Of a DNA stretch of 64,000 nt, positions 56,984 through 64,000 are shown piece after piece. This stretch comes from Rhodocyclaceae bacterium. GTDB lineage: Bacteria > Pseudomonadota > Gammaproteobacteria > Burkholderiales > Usitatibacteraceae. Each line of letters begins with the position of its first letter. Position 1 is the first letter of the stretch. The stretch spans positions 1-64,000 of the forward strand of contig JADCJC010000045.1 in assembly GCA_020247395.1 (NCBI GenBank), given 5' to 3'. The position numbers were made by a program, and so were the translations under genes. The notes under the pieces are model-generated. The model was not told the origin of the DNA. It did not search any database and saw only the letters and a program-made list of their open reading frames with translations.

Positions 56984-57373
56984 TTAGGCGGAAGTAGGGG
57001 CGTCTGGGCCCGGCAAATGTAGCAGCCGTCCAGTACGCAGAAACACGTCGCCGTCGACGACTTCAATGGCGACCTTTGTGAGTACGGCACCTTGGCAGGG
57101 CCCGCCGACACAACGACCGCTATCCGGCTCGAACAACGCGCCATGCGTCGCGCAAACCAAGTATAACCCTGTGTCGTCAAACACCTCGCCCGCCTGCCAG
57201 TCAAGTTCAGTGCCCCGATGTGGGCAGGAATTGACGTACCCGAACACCTCCCCGTCGTAGGCGACAACAAACGCGGGCAACGTCCAGCCACCAACTTCAA
57301 CAGCGAACCGTTTGGCGAGTCCGCCGTCAGCCAGCGTCTGGCGCGGACAAACTAAGCGTTCTGCTTCAGCCAA
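56984..57373 (-). CDS. Rieske [2Fe-2S] ferredoxin-type protein
   Basis: The 129-residue protein has both Rieske cluster motifs, CPHRG (Cys-x-His) and CATHG (Cys-x2-His), with the usual spacing. It is probably a small electron carrier. The start is a TTG with AGGAG eight bases upstream, and it overlaps the HAD gene by 22 bases. No oxygenase partner is present; it probably lies in a transcript with sppA. Confidence 0.85.
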   Translation of the reverse strand: MAEAERLVCPRQTLADGGLAKRFAVEVGGWTLPAFVVAYDGEVFGYVNSCPHRGTELDWQAGEVFDDTGLYLVCATHGALFEPDSGRCVGGPCQGAVLTKVAIEVVDGDVFLRTGRLLHLPGPDAPTSA

Positions 57374-58002
57374 TTGCCGAGCTCCTGAACTGAGTGCAAC
57401 ACCGCACGATGCGCCACCATCCTTAACGTCTCTGGTGCATGCGCGCCGTAACTCACCCCTAAACCGTCACAGCCGGCCGAGGCCGCCATGTTCAGATCAT
57501 GAATGGTGTCACCAATCATCAGGGTTTGCGTGGCTTCAACCCCGGTAAACGCCATCAGCTTTTCCAGCATATCCGGGTGAGGTTTTGGCCACCCCTCATC
57601 TGCACAACGGGTGTAATGAAAGTGATGCCGCAAGCCGCAGTGATCAAAGGCGCGTTCCAGTCCGCGCCGGGGCTTGCCGGTGGCAACCGCCAGGAAACGC
57701 TCATCATGCGCGAGGCTGTGCAGCACGGTTTCAATGCCTTCGTAGAGCCGCACCTGTCCGTCGCGCGGGACGTAGTGATGACGGTATCGATCAGCAAACA
57801 AATCCAACCCGGCGTCGCTAAGATGCGGAAACAACAACCTCACGGAATCACGGATGCCCAGACCAATGATGTGTTTGGCGGCTTGCGTCGATGGGGGTGG
57901 GAGGTCACAATCAAGCGCGGCAAGTTGCACGCACTCGGCAATCAAGCTGGTCGAATTCATGACAGTGCCGTCCCAGTCGAAGACAACTAATCGGTACTTC
58001 AT
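57352..58002 (-). CDS. HAD-IA hydrolase, phosphoglycolate phosphatase-like
   Basis: The 216-residue protein has the HAD nucleophile motif FDWDGTVMNS, motif II/III region ATGKPRRGL and motif IV IGDTIHDLNMA. The cap domain is of the small helical type. In related genomes this gene sits after rluC, as here. ATG at 58002 is preceded by AGGTGG; a GTG two codons earlier is possible. The substrate may be phosphoglycolate or another sugar phosphate. Confidence 0.88.
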   Translation of the reverse strand: MKYRLVVFDWDGTVMNSTSLIAECVQLAALDCDLPPPSTQAAKHIIGLGIRDSVRLLFPHLSDAGLDLFADRYRHHYVPRDGQVRLYEGIETVLHSLAHDERFLAVATGKPRRGLERAFDHCGLRHHFHYTRCADEGWPKPHPDMLEKLMAFTGVEATQTLMIGDTIHDLNMAASAGCDGLGVSYGAHAPETLRMVAHRAVLHSVQELGNWLKQNA

Positions 58003-58008
58003 TTCCAC

Positions 58009-59070
58009 CTATTTTGGTTTGCCGACCGACCGGCGAAAGTCCAAATATTTGGACAGCTCTGGTGGTAAGGGTGCGACGATTTCGGTGTGTGTCGACGTCA
58101 TTGGATGGGTAAACGCCATCGAGTGGGCGTGCAGGAACATACGCTTCAGTCCACCATTTTTTGCCTGCGCTACATGTTTATTGAGGACGAAATTCCCATA
58201 CTTATCGTCGCCGATAATTGGATAACCGAGACTTGCCAGGTGCACTCGGATCTGATGGGTGCGACCGGTGCGGATGTCGCAATCCAGCAATGTAGCACCG
58301 GAGAATTGTTCGACCCGCGTGAAAATCGTGTGCGATTCCTGCCCGCCATCCACATCAACGGTAACACGACGCTCGCCCTCTTTGGTGACGTATTTGGCGA
58401 GTTTGATTCGCACACTCTTGCGCAAATCGGGCCAGTTTCCTTCAACCAGCGCGTAGTAATGTTTTTTGATGCGTCCCGAACTGCCCCCGACATTATTACC
58501 TTCGCAGCGCAGCAGCGCATGCATTCTGGTCAGAGCACTGCGCTTCTTCGCTATGAGCAGGATGCCCGATGTATCCCGGTCCAGACGATGCACCAACTCA
58601 AGAAACTTTGCATCGGGCCGGGTCAAGCGCATGGCTTCAATAACACCAAGGTGAATGCCGCTGCCGCCATGCACCGCCAAACCTGCCGGTTTATCGATTG
58701 CCAAAAGCGCATCGTCTTCGAAAACTATTCGCCAAGCGGGGAGGCCTTTTCCAAGCATTTTGGCCTGGAGATGGGCGTCGTTACTAGGGTTTTGCGTTGA
58801 CAAGAATTTTACTGGAGGCACCCGAACGACATCACCAAGCGCCAACCGGTAAGTTTGATCGATTCGCCCCTTGTTCACCCGAACCTCGCCGGACCGAAGA
58901 ATGCGATAGACGTGGCTCTTTGGCACGCCTTTTAGGCGACTAAGCAAAAAGTTGTCGACTCGCTGGCCCGCGTGGTTGTCGTCGACGGTGACCAGTTCAA
59001 CCCGCGGGGCGCTTGCGGCGGCGTCGAGCGGGTCGCGATCTAATCGGCAAGGTTTTGTGGCCACTGGCAT
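58009..59070 (-). CDS. rluC: 23S rRNA pseudouridine synthase RluC
   Basis: RluC modifies 23S rRNA (positions 955, 2504 and 2580 in E. coli). The 353-residue protein has an S4 domain (VDNFLLSRLKGVPKSHVYRI) and the catalytic block VHRLDRDTSGILL with its aspartate, and ends with GRTHQIRVHL and IIGDDKYG. Divergent from rne, as in many proteobacteria. Confidence 0.93.
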   Translation of the reverse strand: MPVATKPCRLDRDPLDAAASAPRVELVTVDDNHAGQRVDNFLLSRLKGVPKSHVYRILRSGEVRVNKGRIDQTYRLALGDVVRVPPVKFLSTQNPSNDAHLQAKMLGKGLPAWRIVFEDDALLAIDKPAGLAVHGGSGIHLGVIEAMRLTRPDAKFLELVHRLDRDTSGILLIAKKRSALTRMHALLRCEGNNVGGSSGRIKKHYYALVEGNWPDLRKSVRIKLAKYVTKEGERRVTVDVDGGQESHTIFTRVEQFSGATLLDCDIRTGRTHQIRVHLASLGYPIIGDDKYGNFVLNKHVAQAKNGGLKRMFLHAHSMAFTHPMTSTHTEIVAPLPPELSKYLDFRRSVGKPK

Positions 59071-59082
59071 TTGCGTTATACT
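59055..59082 (+). promoter_or_regulatory. Possible rne promoter
   Basis: TTGTGG (59055-59060) and TATACT (59077-59082) are 16 bases apart, a fair sigma-70-type match. If used, the rne leader would be about 700 bases. The -35 lies inside the beginning of rluC, on the opposite strand. Confidence 0.4.
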
Positions 59083-59793
59083 TCTATCTCGTTGATTTAC
59101 AAGCGGTCTTCCGGCTTGGTCACCTCAGGCGATGTAAGGCAAGTCCTATCGACGTGGTCACTTCCCCGATCATCCGCAAAGAAATCGCCGTGTTGTCCGG
59201 TTTGGTCTGTTTCCCGCGCAGTTTTTAAATCCACTGTCTGTGTTACAGAACTTGCTGCTCACCGCGGAAAACGCCGGTCGTTTTCGCTCACCGCAAGCGC
59301 CGCTTGGTAAGTAGCGATAGTAAACGAAATGTAGCAAAACAACGCGCGCCATTCGGGCCAAGAATCCAAAGATTCAAGGACGAAAAAGACGGCGGCGTGA
59401 ACCAAACGAATTTTGCAGTGCGTGGTTGGCTGAATGCAGTGATCTTCTCCCACACGCACCCATGATTGAACAAACACTGCCGGGAAATCGGTCTGCTCAT
59501 CCTACAAACCTACACGTAATACCTCGCTTTCAACACACCGAAATCGCCGCCACACGCACCCAATGCGAAGTATTCAGAGTGGTGGAGACGGCGACCTCGT
59601 TAATGTCGTTGGTTGGTCGTAGCCACCTGTAGCCGAGCAGAAACCGCCTGCGCATTAACTTGCGCACGCCGCCAGCGTCTGGCAATCGCTGCACCACGCT
59701 GCGCCGAACCCCGCGCGCCGTCGACGTTGCAGCTCGTTGGGTTCCGCCGTAGTCTGGCTTTCGCCCCGCACAAGCGCGCTCGAAGGATTACAC
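59083..59793 (+). promoter_or_regulatory. Long rluC-rne spacer, probable rne 5' leader
   Basis: About 700 bases without a convincing gene precede the rne start. In E. coli the rne mRNA has a 361-base leader through which RNase E controls its own synthesis; a similar arrangement is likely here. I could not identify the structured elements by eye. Confidence 0.45.
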
Positions 59794-62571
59794 ATGAAGC
59801 GCATGTTATTTAACGCAACCCAAGCCGAAGAGCTGCGTGTTGCCATTGTCGACGGTCAAAAACTCGTCGACCTCGATATCGAACACGCCGGGCAAGAACA
59901 ACGTAAGTCGAACATTTATAAAGCCAAGGTCACCCGGGTTGAGCCATCGCTGGAGGCGATCTTTGTTGACTATGGAGCGGAGCGCCACGGTTTTCTGCCG
60001 TTCAAGGAGCTGACGCGCGAATACGTCGCCGGTGAAGACGGCGAGGGGACACGCGGCAAGATTGCGCAGAACCTGCGCGTGGGGCAGGAGTTGCTCGTTC
60101 AAGTCGAAAAAGACGAACGCGGCAACAAAGGCGCGGCCCTCACCACCTACATCTCCCTGGCTGGCCGTTATTTGGTGCTGATGCCGAACAATCCACGCGG
60201 CGGTGGCGTTTCACGACGGGTCGAAGGAGAAGAGCGTGCTGAACTGCGCGAGACCCTTGACCAACTGCAAGTACCCGAAGGCATGTCGATCATCGCCCGC
60301 ACGGCCGGTATCGGTCGTAGCGTCGAAGAACTGCAGTGGGACATGAATTATCTGGTGCAACTCTGGGAAGCCATTGAAGGTGCAGGCCGCGAAGTAAAAG
60401 GGCCGGAACTCATTTATCTCGAGTCGAGTTTGGTGGTACGCGCGATCCGCGATCTGTTCCAGCCGGACGTCGGCGAGATTCTCGTCGATACCCAGGAAAT
60501 TTTTGAGCAGGCGCAGTCGTTTATGTCGACGGTCATGCCGTCAAACGTCAGCAAGGTGAAGTTGTACAAAGACGACGTCCCACTGTTCTCACGATTCCAA
60601 ATTGAGCACCAAATCGAGACCGCTTATCGCCGCGATGTATCGTTACCATCCGGTGGCGCCATCATTATCGACCACACTGAAGCCTTGGTCTCTGTTGATG
60701 TCAACTCGGCACGCGCGACCAAAGGCCATGACATTGAGGAAACCGCATTTCGCACCAACTGCGAGGCAGCCGACGAAATTGCTCGACAGCTTCGCCTGCG
60801 AGACCTCGGTGGTCTGGTAGTGGTTGACTTCATTGATATGGAGTCGAGCAAGAGCCAGCGGGAAGTTGAAAATCGACTGCGCGATGCGCTCAAACACGAC
60901 CGCGCTCGTGTGCAAACCGGCAAGATCTCGCGTTTTGGCCTGATGGAATTGTCGCGCCAGCGTCTGCAACCCGCACTCTCTGAATCCAGCTACATCCCTT
61001 GCCCGCGTTGCCACGGAGTCGGGCACATTCGTGATACTGCCTCATCTGCGCTGCACGTGTTGCGCATCATTCAGGAGGAGGCGATGAAAGAAAGCACGGC
61101 AGCGGTGCATTGCCAAGTACCGGTCGACGTTGCCACCTTCCTATTGAATGAAAAGCGCCAAGACATCCGCACCATTGAAGTGCGCTTCAAGGTGAATGTA
61201 TTGCTGATTCCAAACGTCCACATCGAAACGCCCAACTACGAAATAGAACGCCTGCGTCACGATTCGGAAAAACTCGACGCGGTCAAAGCCTCCTACGAAC
61301 TGGTCAACAAGCCGATCGACGAACTTGCGATGAAGCTGCCAACTGCGGCCGAGGCGAAACCATCTCGGCAGGAGCCGGTGGTAAAGGGCATTACCCCGGA
61401 CCAACCCGCGCCGATATCCTCCGAGTCGGTTGCAAATGAAGATCGACAAACGGCGCGCGCGTCATTGCAGTCCGCGCCGATAACGGTGGCAACGCCGGCA
61501 CCATCACTTTGGAAGCGTTTTGTCGGTCTATTCAGTGGCGAGAGTGCGCCAGCGGCAACCCCGCCGACAGTTGACGTCAAAGCCAATAAAGACGCTAAAA
61601 ACACGCGCGCCGGTAATCGCGAAGGACGCGGTGACCGAAACAATCGCGCTGAGCGCGGCGAACGCATCGACCGGGGCCCGCGTAGCCGTAACGATCGCGC
61701 GGATCGTAATGACCGCAGCAATAAGGGCGAACGTAAAGACGGGAAACGTGCGGAAGGTCGCAATGAGGGCCGCAACGAACCCCGCAGTGATCGTCCTTCC
61801 AAGGAGCATGGCGGTGGCGAACGCAACCAACCACCGCGCCAGAACAAACCGGACGAGGCAACCATCGCCACGGTCGGTGCCCCAGAGCAATCGGCGGCAC
61901 AATCACCGCGTAAGCTGCAACCGCGCCCCACCCTAGAAGCACGGTCGACGGAGGCAAGCGAAGATAGCGACGGCCGTAGCCGCCGCCGCCGTGGTAGAGG
62001 CGGTCGGGGTCGGGGTGGACGCGAACCGGGCGAAAATCGGAACACCGGCGCATCGCAAGAAGGTGTCAGTGCCACACAAAGCGAATTCCCTGTGACGACG
62101 AGCAGTGAGCCCGGCTTCCCGACGTTGGCCGTGTCTACAGCGGTGGCACCAACGCCGGTGCAGCAGCCGCTTGTGGCTTCTTCCTCGGATGTGAGCGCAC
62201 CATACCCCGTTGCTTCCGCGACTCCGGTCGCCGCGCCCGCCACCCCAACCCCAGCCGCCCCTGCTCCCGCGCCGGCGACTACGGTCTACCGTTCTGCGAC
62301 AGCACCGATCGCACCTGTGGACCAAATACCGGACGCTGCCCCCGTTCGCAGCCAACCGCGGCAACGACGTGCACGCGATACCGTCGGACAAGAGCCGCTG
62401 GTGTTCATCGAGACCGACGCCGGCAAAGCGGCAACCAATGTGCAGCAAGCCACGCTCGCCATCATCGAGCCACAGCGTCGCAGCACACCGCGGCCTCGTC
62501 GTGAACGCGTCGTTGTGAATGAACCGCTGCAAGTGGTGGAAACAAAAACAGATGTACCACCACAGGCCTAA
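59794..62571 (+). CDS. rne: Ribonuclease E
   Basis: The main endoribonuclease of mRNA decay and rRNA/tRNA processing. The 925-residue protein has an S1 domain (about 38-120), the RNase E/G catalytic core with VDVNSARATKG and VDFIDMES, and the zinc link CPRCHG. From about 520 the rest is disordered: an amphipathic segment SLWKRFVGLFSG (about 570-581) resembles the membrane anchor of E. coli RNase E, two arginine-rich stretches (about 603-680 and 723-745) fit RNA binding, and the end holds two related short motifs. ATG 59794 was chosen over the upstream start. Confidence 0.95.
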   Translation: MKRMLFNATQAEELRVAIVDGQKLVDLDIEHAGQEQRKSNIYKAKVTRVEPSLEAIFVDYGAERHGFLPFKELTREYVAGEDGEGTRGKIAQNLRVGQELLVQVEKDERGNKGAALTTYISLAGRYLVLMPNNPRGGGVSRRVEGEERAELRETLDQLQVPEGMSIIARTAGIGRSVEELQWDMNYLVQLWEAIEGAGREVKGPELIYLESSLVVRAIRDLFQPDVGEILVDTQEIFEQAQSFMSTVMPSNVSKVKLYKDDVPLFSRFQIEHQIETAYRRDVSLPSGGAIIIDHTEALVSVDVNSARATKGHDIEETAFRTNCEAADEIARQLRLRDLGGLVVVDFIDMESSKSQREVENRLRDALKHDRARVQTGKISRFGLMELSRQRLQPALSESSYIPCPRCHGVGHIRDTASSALHVLRIIQEEAMKESTAAVHCQVPVDVATFLLNEKRQDIRTIEVRFKVNVLLIPNVHIETPNYEIERLRHDSEKLDAVKASYELVNKPIDELAMKLPTAAEAKPSRQEPVVKGITPDQPAPISSESVANEDRQTARASLQSAPITVATPAPSLWKRFVGLFSGESAPAATPPTVDVKANKDAKNTRAGNREGRGDRNNRAERGERIDRGPRSRNDRADRNDRSNKGERKDGKRAEGRNEGRNEPRSDRPSKEHGGGERNQPPRQNKPDEATIATVGAPEQSAAQSPRKLQPRPTLEARSTEASEDSDGRSRRRRGRGGRGRGGREPGENRNTGASQEGVSATQSEFPVTTSSEPGFPTLAVSTAVAPTPVQQPLVASSSDVSAPYPVASATPVAAPATPTPAAPAPAPATTVYRSATAPIAPVDQIPDAAPVRSQPRQRRARDTVGQEPLVFIETDAGKAATNVQQATLAIIEPQRRSTPRPRRERVVVNEPLQVVETKTDVPPQA

Positions 62572-62586
62572 TCAGCAACACCAAAC

Positions 62587-62615
62587 AAAGCCGCTCAATG
62601 AGCGGCTTTGTTTTT
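62587..62615 (+). terminator. Rho-independent terminator of rne
   Basis: AAAGCCGCT-CAATG-AGCGGCTTT makes a perfect 9-bp stem followed by GTTTTT, 15 bases after the rne stop. Confidence 0.9.
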
Positions 62616-62631
62616 ATGATGGAGAGCCCCC

Positions 62632-63240
62632 ATGCCCATAACCGACCCCATCGACTTCTATTTCGATTTTTCTTCGCCCTATGGCTACCTCGCCGCAACG
62701 CGCATCAATGCGATCGCCGCCAAATATCAACGGCGGGTAAAGTGGCGGCCCATCCTACTCGGCCCGGCGTTCAAGGCCAGCGGCAATTCGCCGCTGATCT
62801 CGCAGCCGTTGAAGGGCACCTACGCCGAACGCGACTTCCGGCGTACAGCCCGATTTATGGGAGTGCCCTACAAACAACCCGATCCGTTTCCCATCGGCAC
62901 GCAAAATGCCGCACGTGCGTTCTATTGGATCGATGACCGAGACCCGCTACAGGCGCATCGATTCGCCATGACATGTTTTGCCACCTATTTTGCGCAGGGT
63001 ATCGATATCTCCAACGCCGAGAAGGTCGCCGAACTCGCCGCTAGTGTAGGGGTAGACCGCGACCAAACAATTGCAGCAATCGCGGATCCCGTAGTCAAAG
63101 ACCGTCTCAAACGCGAGGTCGAGGCGTCGCTACAGAAAGGCGTTTTTGGCTCGCCCTATATCATCGTTGACGGCGAACCGTTCTGGGGATCTGACCGGCT
63201 TGATCAACTGCAGGCATGGCTCGATACGGGTGGCTTCTAA
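62632..63240 (+). CDS. 2-hydroxychromene-2-carboxylate isomerase / DsbA-family protein
   Basis: The 202-residue protein has a thioredoxin-like DSBA fold without a CxxC pair. It begins with FYFDFSSPYGYLAA, in which the serine is the glutathione-binding residue of HCCA isomerases, and contains the GVFGSPYIIVDGEPFWGSDRL block near the end. Isomerase activity towards aromatic intermediates, or glutathione transferase activity, is likely; the substrate is unknown. Confidence 0.88.
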   Translation: MPITDPIDFYFDFSSPYGYLAATRINAIAAKYQRRVKWRPILLGPAFKASGNSPLISQPLKGTYAERDFRRTARFMGVPYKQPDPFPIGTQNAARAFYWIDDRDPLQAHRFAMTCFATYFAQGIDISNAEKVAELAASVGVDRDQTIAAIADPVVKDRLKREVEASLQKGVFGSPYIIVDGEPFWGSDRLDQLQAWLDTGGF

Positions 63241-63302
63241 GCTCTGTACTGAAGAAGTCACGCAGATTCAGTCGCCCGCACTCGCCTGAATACTTCACGG
63301 GT

Positions 63303-64000
63303 TCAGGTTTGTTTAAACAAATGAAAGTACTGACGGGAAACGGCAAGCCGCTCCGAACAGCCCCTGATATACAACGTCAGCTTCTCCGGTCCCTCCCGCA
63401 CGGCTCGATCAATCGCGTGCGCGTTGACGATACTGCTGCGATGCACCTGCCAGAATCGCTCTGTATCTAAACCATCGATCAACTCTTTGAGCGGCATACG
63501 TACCAACGCCTCACTCTCCCTGAGCACGATACGTGTGTATTTCGTATCCGATTGAAAGAACAATACTTCGTCGACGTGAATCAGGCGGGTGACACTGCCG
63601 ACAGAGGCGCGTATCCATCGCAGTTTTTCGGTGTGTTTGGCCTGTTCCAACAGCGACTTCACCAGCAGCGATAAATCCGCCGGTGCAGTTGGGCGCTTGG
63701 TGTCAATGCGTTTGCGTAGTCGCCGTACCGCCTCCGCCAAGCGCGGCAACTCCACCGGTTTCAACAGATAATCCGCTGCTCCGCTCTCGAAGGCGGCGAT
63801 GGCGTACTCATCATATGCGGTGACAAATACGAGGTGTGCGGCATCGCCAATTTCTGCCGCGACTTCCAGGCCGGTCTTGCCCGGCATGCGGATATCCAAG
63901 AATGCCACATCTGGTTGATGCTGATGAAACGCGGCAAGCGCCTCGTTGCCGTTCTTGCAGCGCGCCACGATCTCCAGTTCCGGCCAGACCTGGCTCAAGA
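63303..64000 (-). CDS. LytTR-type response regulator (N-terminal end beyond the window)
   Basis: The visible 232 residues include most of a receiver domain, with the phosphoacceptor aspartate in AFLDIRMPG, the conserved threonine region FVTAYDEYA and lysine in YLLKPVE. A C-terminal LytTR DNA-binding domain (about 130-228) follows, with VDEVLFFQSDTKYTRI and FWQVHRSSIVN. The first 15-20 receiver residues with the acidic pocket lie to the right of the window, so the true start is not seen. A partner histidine kinase is probably encoded there too. Confidence 0.9.
   Translation of the reverse strand, partial: LSQVWPELEIVARCKNGNEALAAFHQHQPDVAFLDIRMPGKTGLEVAAEIGDAAHLVFVTAYDEYAIAAFESGAADYLLKPVELPRLAEAVRRLRKRIDTKRPTAPADLSLLVKSLLEQAKHTEKLRWIRASVGSVTRLIHVDEVLFFQSDTKYTRIVLRESEALVRMPLKELIDGLDTERFWQVHRSSIVNAHAIDRAVREGPEKLTLYIRGCSERLAVSRQYFHLFKQT

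Noticed and set aside
56971-57300. N-terminal extension of SppA by 110 residues
   Set aside because: It runs antiparallel in frame through the whole Rieske gene and its sequence is a frame-shifted shadow of that gene.
61293-62243. A 316-residue open frame antisense to the end of rne
   Set aside because: It mirrors the low-complexity arginine/alanine-rich part of RNase E and is made of serine/arginine/leucine runs. No protein family or start signal supports it.

Overview
The window looks like chromosomal DNA of a betaproteobacterium, roughly of the Burkholderiales type. The evidence is the gene order yceD-rpmF-plsX-fabHDG-acpP-fabF-mltG-tmk-holB, the divergent rluC/rne pair, recA with a canonical CTGT-N8-ACAG LexA box, and the general coding style. 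I could not place it to genus. No tRNA, rRNA, CRISPR array, integrase or transposase was recognised.

Layout. 0.2-18.6 kb holds loosely packed single genes: a peptide-type ABC binding protein, several membrane and secreted orphans, a double cupin, an EAL-like/HDOD protein, two metallopeptidases (M24, M32), RsuA, a CIA30 protein, an S33 peptidase and a PEP-mutase-like enzyme. 18.6-27.7 kb is an accessory region with more A/T-rich, orphan-like genes. It has three parts: (i) an operon-like run of a lipoprotein, an orphan, a three-helix membrane protein and a DUF900-like hydrolase, behind a perfect CRP-type palindrome; (ii) an opposing three-gene module of a nuclease-NACHT NTPase, a DUF3883 nuclease-like protein and a zinc ribbon, which looks like phage defence; (iii) two small toxin-antitoxin-like cassettes (zeta toxin plus a tiny overlapping ORF; DUF4160 plus DUF2442). 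The cassettes are bounded by three copies of the last codons of the neighbouring ALDH16 gene. This points to repeated insertion at that gene's 3' end.

27.7-31.9 kb carries the two-domain ALDH16 dehydrogenase, a GIY-YIG nuclease gene bracketed by inverted palindromic repeats, and DeoC. Together with DeoA and a NupC-type transporter at 35.8-38.4 kb these form a deoxynucleoside catabolic set: uptake, phosphorolysis, aldol cleavage to glyceraldehyde-3-phosphate and acetaldehyde, and aldehyde oxidation. 32.2-34.8 kb is recX, recA and a CinA-type amidohydrolase, with a LexA-overlapped recA promoter and a recA terminator.

38.5-45.1 kb has an ABC-2 exporter, TatD, a copper P-type ATPase with a separate metal chaperone, and a LOG protein. 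45.3-54.4 kb is the large fatty-acid/phospholipid/DNA-replication cluster read leftward from yceD. 54.5-63.2 kb contains Maf, a RsmI-like methyltransferase, SppA, a Rieske protein, a HAD phosphatase, RluC and, divergently behind a long leader, RNase E with its terminator, then a DsbA-type isomerase. The window ends inside a LytTR response regulator gene.
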